Source: Trichoplusia ni (lineage: Eukaryota; Arthropoda; Insecta; Lepidoptera; Noctuidae). From it: a DNA stretch of 64,000 nt. Position 1 is the first letter of the stretch. The number at the start of each line of letters is the position of its first letter. The notes below the pieces were generated by a model that saw only the letters and a list, made by a program, of their open reading frames with translations, made no database searches and was not told the DNA's origin. The position numbers and the translations under genes are program-made. This document shows positions 32,200-43,920 of this stretch, one piece after another. The stretch lies in contig NC_039478.1 in assembly GCF_003590095.1 (NCBI RefSeq), positions 10,292,001 through 10,356,000 on the forward strand. Reading direction: 5' to 3'.

Positions 32200-33532
32200 A
32201 ATTTTACCTAAATCAAAAAAAAAATGTTATTACTATATTGTTTATCGTAAGATTTGTCTTTTTTCTGTACTTAACGCTATTTCAACTATGTGAAGATATT
32301 TTTGGATATGCGGATCTCAAGTGCTCAGATATGGCAATATGTCGTGAGGTTTGGCTTAAAAAAGGTAGCCTTTGCTTAAATAACATACCGGAAAACATAC
32401 AACCACAAACATTTTCACGTTATAATTCCATTTCAAAGCCTAAATACTATCAGATTCAAGAAGCTCATTATTCTGAAATCAGAATATGTTACCACTACTG
32501 TTCGTTTAGACTTAAAACCATCCAATGTGCATTTTGGTCTAATCCACTTTATAATAGACATTGAGAATATCATCTGAACAATCTTTCTCAAATGCATTCC
32601 AATACACGCTATTATCACCTTTATTACTATCCCGTTTAGGTCCACTTCCAATTCCATTTAATTTGCAAAGTAGGTATACCATTCTTAGTGCGGCCAGTGT
32701 GACTCTTATTCAGAGCAGCGTTAGGTTGGAAATTGATTGATTGGGATGCTGATGAAATTGGAGAGTTCTGAGTGACTTTACTAAGCATTGCAATACCTGT
32801 TTCTGGTGTAACGGGCGCTTGGATACGCATTGAGAACTGGGATACTAATCTTATTGCTGTTTCCATACAGTGGTGAACAAAACAGACTCGTTTGACAATA
32901 ACATTAACGGGAAAATGCATACTAGAATCACCTGACTAGAAAATAGTTAAGAAGAGTACATTATATGGCAGTTCAAGCTTGCCTTGTAATTGTGACAAAT
33001 TGATCCTTTGATACAAAGGTCCCATGACAAATTCTTTTGCATAAAAGGGTTCTGTCCGAAAAGCCATTGCAAACTGCAACGAAAAATTTTATTATTCTAA
33101 TCATAATTATTTACTTAATAACAATTTTCTCGAGCGTGTTTATCGGGATCGGTCGATTATTTTGGACCTTACCGAAGAAGACAAGTGTCAATAGCTACAT
33201 GTTAAATGTCTTCCACCATAGGAACATAAAGATACCACAAATTTTCATACGATTGCAAAATATGATTTGCAAATCTAAGATCAAAAATTACGTTGAAAGT
33301 TATCACTAACTCTGTATCCTTGTCTCAACGATACTCATATAAACAAAGCAAGAGGAAAGAATAATATAACAACTATCAATAAAGTATGGTCAGTTATAAA
33401 TATCAACCGCAATTTAATAGCACCCTGTAGGACAAGATCAGATCCAGTCCAATACAACCCACAAACAGCAACTGGAAGATTCATTTTACACTGGACCCTA
33501 CGATTCCATAAAGTATATCTTTTCTCTTTCAT
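32200..33532 (-). pseudogene. Decayed coding-like tract, identity unknown
   Basis: Read on the minus strand, several frame-shifted open pieces follow each other. One is at about 33532-33335 (contains AVCGLYWTGSDLVLQGA). Another is at about 32920-32650 (contains LNKSHTGRTKNGIPTLQIKW). A third begins near 32640 in a neighbouring frame (DNSVYWNAFEKDCSDD) and has stops; weaker pieces run to 32260. Their composition is protein-like and unlike random frames around. I do not recognise a family. A dead mobile-element or viral-derived gene, or a dead host gene, are all possible. Plus-strand frames over it are less convincing. Confidence 0.3.
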
Positions 33533-33644
33533 TAATTATTGACCAACGGTTTAGACCTCTACAATCCATAAACGCTATTCTAATACGTATTTAACGAGAC
33601 GAGACCACCTACCATGATATCATAAAGTAATATTTTTGCTGTGT

Positions 33645-33692
33645 GTGAAAGGGATGCCGCTCTACGCTTTGTAGTGCTGTCTCGTTTTCACA
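33645..33692. repeat. Short repeat with CTCTACG...TGTAGTG core
   Basis: GGATGCCGCTCTACGC and TTTGTAGTGCTGTCTC match 15265-15312. Unclassified. Confidence 0.4.
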
Positions 33693-34399
33693 ATTGAAAT
33701 GATATTATTTTAAGATCTATTGGTAGATTCTTTGAGGTTGCGTTTGAGAATTTCTAATTCGCAACCCAAATTATCTAGACATTGGCATATTTAGTGGTTC
33801 CGTTTAAATCTACTGTAATGAACTGATCTCTCTTGGTTATTGTCAAAATATTCGATCGTTGTCTCGTAAATACAAGATGGTCGTATTCTGAAGCAAGTTT
33901 TGTTCGTTGTTGGTGTTGAATTTATTGTTGAGGATCAAGATTTGGTTTTCAGGAATTTGTTGTTTTGGATTTTTGGAACATTATTGAATTAGTTTTGTAT
34001 CAACAGTATCTATAGTAGTTATCATTGTTAAAATAATTTTCAAGCAGCCATTTATGAAAACTTAGTGAAATCCCCTGACGTAAAAAATACCTGAAAAAAG
34101 TCTTTCTTCCTTCTCTAGGTAATCAATACTAAGGCGTGGAATACAACGTGAGTGTGTAGGACTAAACCCAAAGTTCATTGCATAATAATGGACACATGAC
34201 ATGTAACCTTCTTGCTACTCTATCATCTGTGCCTCTTTTTTTACTTTTTGGAATATTTATTCAATTAAAAAACCGGCCAATTACGAGACAGAAGCTAGAC
34301 AAATAAATATGAGCGTATCATTCCTTAAATTTATTTGTTCCCAAGTTTATGACCGTGACAAGGACTTGTTGTAATAGCGGCAGCAGAATACAACTACTG

Positions 34400-34515
34400 T
34401 GACAATTTTATCCGTTTAGCTGTCACATTTCTTGAGACACTGCCTGGTGACGGAAAGACAGATAGACAACTGAGTTTCAGTAATAATGTTCCGTTTTTAC
34501 AATACAGGTACGGAA
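34400..34515 (+). repeat. Interspersed repeat R, 3' part
   Basis: CCGTTTAGCTGTCACATTTC, GGTGACGGAAAGACAGATAG, TTTCAGTAATAATGTTCCG and GGTACGGAATTCTAAAA follow the R 3' order. Confidence 0.55.
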
Positions 34516-35004
34516 TTCTAAAACAAAGTCACATTTGTTTCAAAATTTCCAGTGAAATGGGTAGTCTTTCGGGTCATTCAGCAACAACTAAATATAAAAC
34601 ACCTAGAGCCGTCGCTTTAAATTCCACTTTACTATATTTTTATTTGCGAAGCGTTGAGTGTCGTCGTTTTCATCTCACCGCGGTACAAATTGCGTTTGCT
34701 ATCCAATTTCATACTGAAGTGTCGTGTGACGTGATATTTTTCCGCGTTAGCTCTCCTGCACTATAGTTTTATTATATTTGTAACACTTATCAGGTAGTAG
34801 ATTAGTAGGTCCTTCCGTACGGAGAGTATTTTCTGGTTTCTTTTTAGTTTTAGTCTTTTAGACGTCTTAGTGTTTGATATCTTCAGGATTATTGGAGTGG
34901 AGTATATTTTTTACATTACATAAGAATATAAACAACTGATTTTTCAATTTCGTGTCGTTTTCAGTAACGCAGGTTAATCAACTTGGTTTATTAAGATTTA
35001 TATG

Positions 35005-35277
35005 TTAAAGTAGTTTTACACCCAAATCTTCGCATAATGTTTTATTCATTTCGAAAGCACCAAAACAAACTCTAGAACGAACCATTAGACTCAGTAAAAT
35101 TTCGAATTTAATTGCTCCTATAAAACCCTTACATAAAAGTTTGAGCATCAGTTGCGTTACTCCCTTTGCCATTACTTTTCCATCAGGCACTATCTTCGAA
35201 TTAAGGTTAAGGCCTCGTCTCCCCAACACTCGGGTCCATTTCATTCTATCCGGTCTTGTACGTGGAATATCTATCAT
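35005..35277 (-). other. Open frame of doubtful coding status
   Basis: 90 codons on the minus strand from ATG at 35277. The peptide includes RRGLNLNSKIVPDGKVMAKG and a C-terminal part with few rare residues. No splice borders or family motifs were identified. A plus-strand frame overlaps it. Listed because its composition is more protein-like than most frames nearby. Confidence 0.2.
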
Positions 35278-35349
35278 TTAGGAGCCGAAATATTCGAAGC
35301 AACGATATTCTACTATTCTGTGGCTATCTTAGTAATGTTTAATGTGTAG

Positions 35350-38300
35350 GGAATAAACTATTTAGTAGTCTAAATTTAGGCTAAACATGTAATACATTGG
35401 CGTAAGAATACATTGTTATATACTTTACGCCAACATTTAATTGATGCGATATGGGGTGAGGACTTTGACTAAAAAATATATTTAGCATTTAACTTTAATC
35501 ACACTGGGGGCAAAACTCATACTGCGACTGTGAAAGAGCTTTTGAAGTGTATCTTGAGTGAGATATTTATCTTCTTGAATCTTTTAGCAATATGGCTTTC
35601 ACTGACTGATTATTACACTTAAGTATTGATCAAAACAAAGTAAGTATTCATATCAAAGGACATTGGCCCTTAAGCCTTAATTCATCAGGGACCAATCTTC
35701 AATACGGCAAAATTTTAAGAAGAATAACTACCCTTTGTGCATTACCAAAAATGAGCATACAAATACATAAAACAATTACTCCCACAAAGGTTTTCCAACA
35801 TTTCATTATTATAATGTGAAATTTTAATGTTCAAAGAAATAAGTAATATTTACTGGTAAAAGCAGAAATTGTGGTGTGTTATTCGTACAAGAATATGCAT
35901 TTGCGAAACCAACGCTTTCTATGCAAATTATGTTACTTTCGGACTCTTTGTGCACTTTGGTAGTTAATGGTAGAAATTTTAATCGACTTTTTAATATCAA
36001 GGTGCTTGTGAATTGTATTTGGTAGCTTATTTTCGGAATTTTTTGATTTTGTATTTAGAATTGTTGGTGACATTAGTGGTTTTGAGCAGGATAGTCACAT
36101 TATTGAGTATGTTACCATTCAAATTCATTTTTTTTGGTTCCGTTCGCAAAGGGTTTTTGCTGAACCCTATTAAAGACTGCTATTTGGTCTCAAACTAGCC
36201 GAGTGAGTAAACCGCTATCGAATAAATTATTACGAAAGTTATTACAAAAATAACATTAAATGTTTGTTGTTAGACGGAGTAATAAATAAACATTCAAGAG
36301 ATGCCATTTAGGTCGATAATAATGTGAAAATATTTTGAAGTTCAACCTAAAATTGCTTTTAAAATAGTGATATGTGCGATTTGGATGATATTACATCTAA
36401 CAATAACTGACAGATCAAACCGCGACACATACTTAGTTTAAAATAACGAAGACACCTAAACTTACTAAAAAACTAGTGACAATTCTAAGTGACGAATGCA
36501 AAAAACGTCCCGATTAACTCCTTTGAGAGATCGCCAGATGTAGGCTCAAAGTTAGGCTCATCTCATGAATAAACCATTTGTCGCGTCTGTTTTTGGGTCA
36601 AGCCTTTGACACGATGTGTTGAATGTGATTGTAAATTGGCTAGCCTAGTCTGGAAAAAGCTAGATATGTTTAAAGGCAAATGTTCTGTGATATTGAGTAG
36701 TTAAAATTAACGAAATACATACCGAAAGACCAAAGATAGCGGTCGGACTTGTACAATTGCAGCAAAATCACTTAAAAAAGAAGTAGTACCCCATTATGTC
36801 ATTTTTTCCCTTTTAACTCAATTTATGATGGCGCAAAGTGGTATATTTTAAAAAGAGATACCAAAAAACTGGTCACTTGTATAAACTGTATTTACTGAAA
36901 CAAGTTAAAGTCAAGTCACTTGTACAAAAAGAATATCACTACCACAGATGTATTCAATCCTAACAATTAATCGTTACCGAAACATCGTTATTTAAGCCTG
37001 AAGTGTCCCAAATCCAAAAATCTAACAACAGAAAGAAACCGCTTAAAAACGTTCAGACAAACAAACAAACTGACAGAGCAACTCATCGTGAAGAAACACT
37101 AATACTAAGAGCCCGAAAAGCAGCCAGTACTAAATATTTTTTACACAAAACTTTTCTCAGGACCCCTGAATATGTTATAGGATAGGAAGGGGCAAAATAC
37201 ATGTAAATATTTTACAAGCTTGGCTTCCTTGCCTCGTAGAACTCACGAATAAATTGAATCATGCCAGAATGTTTTTCTTCGCGCGTCAACTTTGAAATTT
37301 ATTTGTTTGTAAAAATTTGTGTACAGAAATCGTAAATTTGATATTTTGTGAAAACGTTTAGGAATGAGGCATGTTAAGAAATAAAATATCAGAATTATCA
37401 AAACGGCTTTATATTTCTGTTTTTATGGAAGGTATTACTATATAACATTATTATTACAATTGTATTCAATTTCATATTTATTTGACGGGAAAATTCTGAA
37501 TTTTTTTTCCAAGAAAATATAACGTTATTAAGCTTTGAGCCCTTCTCAAACATTACTCCGTTTCACATTCTATACACTAAATAAACAGAAATAGTTTCAA
37601 AATTAATCAGTGATATATAATCATCTATTGTCTCTCTTCTGTCTTGGAAATTAAAACGGAATTGAGCCGGATTCATGACAGAGAGAATGCCGTATAAAAA
37701 GACTGAAAAAAAACAATATTGCGAAAAAATCGTTACTTATCAAATTCTTTTTTTTTTTTTGTAGCGGCAACTGGAACATTTACAAAATCTATGATAATAA
37801 TTGTGGTCACATAGTTCTTGAGATACATATAATAGAAATTGGAGCCTTAATCAGCAGTGTGTTTGGAGCAGTATAATTTATGATAACTAATTTTTTGTCA
37901 TGTCACTAATTTTGCCAGACTAATTTTGACAGATTTTAAAACGGTTCACACATTGGTTACGATTGACACTAACTCACTCACTTTTAAAGTTTAATCATTT
38001 CGGGAATAAAAATATTACGTGACGTTAAAACACCACAAAATTTAGAAGCTTGCAAAGAAATATTTCAAAAGATTTATTATTTAAAACAGGTACCTATCCA
38101 TTGTGTCTAAATACGCAGGTAGCTGGGAATTCTCGGCGAAGCGTAGGATGTAGGCATTTTATTAATTTGTTACATAAATAAAAATGTTTATTCAACGGAA
38201 CTTGCGTAGGAGTGTCAATTTTGAAGGAAAATATTACAGAAAAATGTTCTTGAACATACCTGATATATTATGTTTTTTTCGATTGCCAATTCGACGCTTA

Positions 38301-38860
38301 TAAGTTTAAATCCCAGAATGAACCAATATTTTCATAGTTAATTGTATAATTTTACAAAGTAACTATCAGTTAGAAAAAAACGGCAACAGGGATTCCCAGA
38401 AGCGTCAATAACTTTGGTATTCAATAAGTTATGTCACTCGGTCATCAAGCCCGAAGTTATGAGGTAGCAAACATAAATAATACAGACGTATTCAAATCAA
38501 ATAAAATTCTTTATTTGCAGAATATGGGAGTACCTACAGGATATTTCAATTAGAATATTGGGATTAGAATTGATAACCTCTTTCTTTTAGCAGTTGGTTG
38601 AAAAGTATTCAACTTTCTGAAGCTACAACACTAGTCAATGCACTGTAATATATTGACGTGACAAAGGGAATATCACTTCCAGTGCTTAATGATCTCTTGG
38701 ATCTTAATCCAACAGCTGATCTGTTTGCGGATGGATAGCCGAAGATTTTGTCGGTATGCCAGAAGTACTGTGAAATAAATTTATGAAAGTGTTTTGTTTT
38801 AATGTTTTTTTTTATATTCTCGTTTGTTTCATGTTTTTTGTATAATGTATATTTTAATTG
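35350..38860. other. Non-coding stretch
   Basis: AT-rich sequence with only short chance frames. A segment at 38495-38600 (ATAAAATTCTTTATTTGCA...) resembles 3' ends of old retroelements; nothing else was recognised. Confidence 0.45.
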
Positions 38861-38895
38861 CTATTATTGGTTTTTCAGAGTTGTAATTAAATAAA

Positions 38896-39137
38896 TCTAT
38901 ACTCTATACTAATATATAAAGCTGAAGAGTTTGTTTGTTTGTTTGGATGTTTGTCCAAATTGAAATTTTTTTTTATGTTGAATAGACCATTCATCGAGGA
39001 AGGCTTTAGGCTATAAACCATAACGCTGCGACTTATAGGAGCGAAGATACAATGCAAGATGTGAAAAAAAACAGGGCAGCTATAAATCATAACTTATATC
39101 TTCTACCCAAAGGGACGAAGTCGCGGGCAACAGCTAG
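38896..39137 (+). mobile_element. Short non-autonomous Helitron (250-bp family)
   Basis: TCTATACTCTATACTAATAT start and GAAGTCGCGGGCAACAGCTAG end followed by T. An internal deletion removes the ATCTCAGGAACTACTGG segment kept in other copies. Confidence 0.82.
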
Positions 39138-39267
39138 TCACTCCATATATTTCCACGACTTAATCACCTTTAACGCTTTTCTTTATCCTGAAACTCTGAT
39201 TAGAACAACAAAGTAACAACTATCTCTTGACCGTACAACCAAATATGGAGCATAATAAAATAGAAAG

Positions 39268-39350
39268 GTGTACGGCCGGACTCGAACCCAGTCGAAGTCA
39301 AATGTAATCCCTTGCGTTCTGGCTAAAGCACGGACTTGTCTGAAAATATG
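39268..39350 (-). repeat. tRNA-like SINE head (family C)
   Basis: Antisense. GTCCGTGCTTTAGCCAGAAC (A-box side) and GGGTTCGAGTCCGGCC (B box). Not a complete cloverleaf. Only one copy seen. Confidence 0.4.
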
Positions 39351-40477
39351 GAAGAGATTATACTGGACTAGGAAAATATACGGAACCGTATTTGGTACGG
39401 GTTCGTCAATATACACAACTAATTATACAATTTATTCATCTTTGCTATAATACATCAACTTAAAAATATTTATGCAATAAACTAAACTTAATATATTTAT
39501 ATTTTTAAACTATATTATCAATACAAAATGAAAAATAAACATAATTTACAAAGCGTCAAAAAAGACATCTTCATCCCTGCCAACTTATTATGAAATGATG
39601 CAACGGTTTACTCACGCGTATTTATTGGGGTTGCCCGACTAGTTTCGGACCCAACCGGAGTCCTTAATCATGAGGCGGTTCATTTAATAATGAATCACTC
39701 TCACGATAGTTACTATAAAAATAGACAACTTGCTGAGAGGTTTTTAGTGTCACTGTAATACATTTCAATAGGAAATAAAAGTATATCATGATGCTTAAGA
39801 GATTTATACTCAGTCATGTTTTTGATTAGGGTATTACACAAAGAGACGGACAGATTTCCAAAAAATATTTTGTTCGTATTTTTCATTTTAACTCGCAAAC
39901 ATAAAATGAAGATGATAGAGTGATTTAAAACCTCTTATGACGTCACTTACCAGTACAATTTTTTTGACACCGTACTTAAGTCATTTTTACGTACGTATCC
40001 AATATTTTGTAGAAATCTGTTTAAAGGACTAAACATATTGAGATAAATACCCTTATTTGGCCATCAAGTATGTACTTAGGAAACGCCTACAAAAAATTGT
40101 GCTTTTATTTTTTTCTTATCGGAAAGCTTTTGTCTGGCGTAGTTGTAATATTATTTTTCTACAAAAAAACATAATAATGGAAAAATACTATTATTATAGT
40201 CTAGAGCATTGTAGTTTGTTAGGTTTCCGTATTTAAAGGTATAAAGGGAACCTTATTTCTAAGTCTCTACTTTTTGTAAGTCTAGGTTTCTTGAAAGCAT
40301 TTTAGATACACATTTGAAATTTTCACACATGGTTTATTCTTGTTGCCTTCATAGCAAAAAGCAATAAAAAAACGAAGTGAATCAACAATTCGTGCGGTCA
40401 TAATTTTTTTGGATGGCCCATTCCATTTGTAAATGTGTTTTATTTAGTCTATTTCTACGGAATTATAGACTTAGAAA

Positions 40478-40605
40478 GAACGAAGACATAGAATAAAATA
40501 ATCGTGCTCATTCCACAAAAAAAGTTCTAGGTTGGAATCGAACCCACGACCTCTGGTATAGCAGTCAGGGCCACTAACCACTAAACCAAAAAAGCCAGTC
40601 AAAAA
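40478..40605 (-). repeat. tRNA-derived SINE (family B)
   Basis: Antisense. TTTTGGTTTAGTGGTTAGTG (A box), CCTGACTGCTATACCAGAGG, GTGGGTTCGATTCCAACC (B box), then AGAACTTTTTTTGTGGAATG. Confidence 0.7.
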
Positions 40606-41329
40606 ACCTATTATTTTATCCAAACATCGACGGCGACTGTCACAAAACATTTCCATATGTTTTCACAACTATAGTTACGTTACATATATTGTTAATGAAA
40701 AACTGTTCAGAAAACATCCTATGTTACTAACCTTTTAATATTTCGTGAACTTCCCAAAATGTTTTATTTGTGTATATTTTCATCAAAGTCAGTTTTAAGC
40801 TTAGCTTCAGCTTTTTTTACGAGATTTACTCCTATAACGCAATGTTACTGCTACGATAGTCAACTGATACTCAATGTTACATTCATATATTTATTTTTTT
40901 TGGAGATTTTTAACAAACAATAATTGAATTTTAGTAAGTTTTTAAAAAAGCAATGGATACCTGAGCTTTGATTGCTTGTAAAATAACTGTAGTATAATAT
41001 TCTCAAATAGAATCGCTGAATTTAAAAAGTGGGATGGCGTTAAGTGTCGACGCATGTCGCGTACCAGTCCAATTTCCAAGGCAATATAGATCAAAATGTC
41101 TTATGTATTTTAACCTAATCATAGCTAACTAATTAAATTACATAACTAAAGCAAATAAAATGATTTTATAAAGAGTTTGTTCTTATAAAAATAAGCTCTT
41201 AAAGGAAAAGTTGAAAATAGGAAAATAACTTCAAAGATGTCCTTGTGATTTATTTCATGTTATTTTTTACACACTGGGAGGAAAAGATCCTGTCTATATT
41301 CAAAGAAAGTGTTTATAATGAATGTAATA

Positions 41330-41445
41330 CAGCCTTACATCCCAATGTTGTATACGGGCCTCTTCCCACATAGGGAAGGTTTGAGCGTTGATGACTACGC
41401 TGGGTCATTGCGTGTTGGTGATTTAAGATTCCAATATTTGTGCTT
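41330..41445 (+). repeat. LINE-like fragment
   Basis: ATACGGGCCTCTTCCCACAT, AGGGAAGGTTTGAGCGTTGA and GGGTCATTGCGTGTTGGTGA match a segment widespread in lepidopteran non-LTR elements; a related piece is at 57935-57980. Confidence 0.45.
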
Positions 41446-41725
41446 CAAGTTTTGACACCATAATTTTCTTTACCGTGTGTCGGTAGTGTCATAGAATGAG
41501 TGAAAAAGTACATTATTAGTTAAAAATTTCACATTGTTACGTGCCTGCACTGCGATTGAACCCGCATTTCGTGTGTAATCAAAATCAAAAGTTTTTATAG
41601 GCATATAGGCTGATTCCCATGCACTGTTAAAACATTACAATACTGACTATAGGTGTGGCTCAAAAAAATTACTATGTAGAAGAACCGGCAAGAAACTCCA
41701 TATAAACCCAATCATCAAGACATCA

Positions 41726-41967
41726 GGGCCCCAATTCTGCTATTTACAATGGCCGATGAATTAATGAAAATTGGCTTAAAATGACATTTTTTGTAGTTTT
41801 TCCTGCAAAATAATTGGAAATTCAGTACGGAACGATACACCCAAGGTCAATACAATTAACTTCCAATTATTGTATTGGCAAAATGCTCAAGAGAATAGGA
41901 ATAACTTCAAATTTAGTCAAATTGCCATTAATTCTTCGGCCATTGTAAAATAGCAGAATCGTGGCCC
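41726..41967. mobile_element. MITE-like element, copy 2 (better preserved)
   Basis: 242 bp. The left end GGGCCCCAATTCTGCTATTT continues as ACAATGGCCGATGAATTAATG. The right end, inverted, is GGGCCACGATTCTGCTATTT then TACAATGGCCGAAGAATTAATG. These are about 40-bp terminal inverted repeats with a few mismatches. No coding capacity. Confidence 0.8.
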
Positions 41968-41996
41968 AGCTCAAGGTAAACCAGACTAATTTCTAA

Positions 41997-42221
41997 CTAG
42001 CTGTTGCCCGCGACTTCGTCCACGTGGTTAGAATTTTCCCCGTTTTTTCCACATTTTCCATTGTATCTTTGCTCTAGTCGCAGCATGATGGTATATAGCC
42101 TAAAACCTTCCTCGATGAATGGTCTATTCAAAACAAAAATATTTTTTCAATTTGAACCAGTAGTTCCTGAGATTAGCACGTTCGAACAAACAAACTCTTC
42201 AGCTTTATATATTAGTATCGA
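41997..42221 (-). mobile_element. Short non-autonomous Helitron (250-bp family)
   Basis: Antisense, CTAG at 41997-42000, ending at the TTTATATATTAGTATCGA side at 42221. Slightly shortened inside. Lies 29 bases from the MITE-like copy. Confidence 0.82.
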
Positions 42222-42943
42222 TAATAATTTTATAAAGCTTAGTGTATACCCAGCCTTACAAACAAAGACCTGAACCTCTCTTGTCAAATATCAACTAGTC
42301 GAAAGTAATAAAAGGTTTCCTACACGAAAACAGTTTTACAAAGTTAAAATAAAACTCATTATTAAACTTTATTGCTGTTAACATCGTTAGAAGGTTAACT
42401 TTATTTCGTAATATCTCTTTTTTGAACTTTTATAATGTTTACAGTTTCTTTAAGGGATGAAGTGCCATTGTTTTAATTGTATGCAAGAGTCGTGTCTTTT
42501 TGTGTTTTATTTTCTTGTTTGGGGATAATTTATTTTTTTGATGGAGATTAGAGAGAAGTCCTTGTGTTTATTTTCTTTATTATACAGTCACTTAAATGTT
42601 AATTTAATTGAACATAATTGTATTTATTCTGTTGCCGGTGCCTGTTCTACATTTTAAATACCCTGTATGTTTTGTTGTGAGAAGCGAGGAGGTTAGATTG
42701 TCAACGGTTTTCTCATTTGCCACAAGAAGCTAGAGCTCTGTGTCCTTACCTAACAATCAGCGACGTTCAAAAAGCTGCGTCAATAATTTGTTTCGTTTCT
42801 TAAAAAACTGCTTATTAAACAAAATATAACTATAAAATAAAATTCAAAAATACACTTTTTGGCACTACAGCTAACTTCGATGGCAATTATAGCAATTGCA
42901 CACTCAAAACACAACTCGACAATTTCTGAAAAAATATCTAAGA

Positions 42944-43197
42944 CTAGCTGTTGCCCGCGACTTCGTCCCCGTGGGTAGAAGATATAAGTTATGATTTTTA
43001 CCTGCCCTGATTTTTTTCACATTTTCCATTGTATCTTCGCTCCTATTAGTCGCAGCGTGATGGTTTTTAGCCTAAAGCCTTCCTCGATGAATGGTCTATT
43101 CAACATAAAAATAATTTTTCAATTTGGTCCAGTAGTTCCTGAGATTATCGCGTTCAAACAAACAAACAAACTCTTCAGCTTTATATATTAGTATAGA
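42944..43197 (-). mobile_element. Short non-autonomous Helitron (250-bp family)
   Basis: Antisense, CTAG at 42944-42947, 5' TC at 43197-43196 (plus strand TTAGTATAGA). Full length. Confidence 0.85.
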
Positions 43198-43454
43198 TAA
43201 AACTGTGTTACACGTGTTCTAAACATAAGAAAAGGTTTTCAATTAAAGAACTCATTTGAAGGGATTAAAAAGGACGAAAGGTACGCGACATGACAGTTGG
43301 AGTTTGTTACTCCTTATGTCATAATTAAAAGCGCGGGTTTGTTTAGGACCTAAGGCATTGTTTGATATGAAAACAGGTGATGTAAGCCAAGGTTTATCCT
43401 ATCCTAAAACCTCGAAGGAGACATCCATCTTGGAAACTTATTATCGCTATATTT

Positions 43455-43625
43455 GGACTGGCCTGTTGGTCTAATGGTAAGTGGCCCTGACTGGTCTACC
43501 TGAGGTCGTGCGATCGATTTCCCACCCAGGACAAATGTCTTAATGATAGCACGTTCATTTGTTTCTGTGTCAGGGTGTAGTTTATGTTTATTCTGTATGT
43601 ATTTAGAAATATATAAGGGTGTTTA
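43455..43625 (+). repeat. tRNA-derived SINE (family B), longest copy
   Basis: GGCCTGTTGGTCTAATGGTA (A box), GTGCGATCGATTTCCCACCC (B box), then a body AGGACAAATGTCTTAATGAT and ...GTGTCAGGGTGTAGTTTATG. Confidence 0.72.
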
Positions 43626-43799
43626 TCAGCTGTGAAGTACTCATAATACAAGCTTTGCTTAGTTTAAGACGAGAATGTGAATGAAATGAATAGAATTTGT
43701 GTGAAAGTTGTGGAATGTTGTGGTTGTTGACCACCATGAAATACGAAAGACTTGGAGGTACATTCATGTGGCAAAAAAGGATCAAATTTACAACTTCAG

Positions 43800-43920
43800 T
43801 TTAAGGTTTCTGTACTTATAGTGTAGAATGGTAAAATTAAGGTTGCCTATCCGTTCGCATCAAGGCTACATATATCTCATGAATATTTATATCGTTATAT
43901 CTAGACAGTTGAAATAACAT
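43800..43920 (-). repeat. Interspersed repeat R, 3' part
   Basis: Antisense and eroded: TATCCGTTCGCATC and TATCTCATGAATATTTATAT followed by CGTTATATCTAGACAGTTGAA. Confidence 0.4.
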
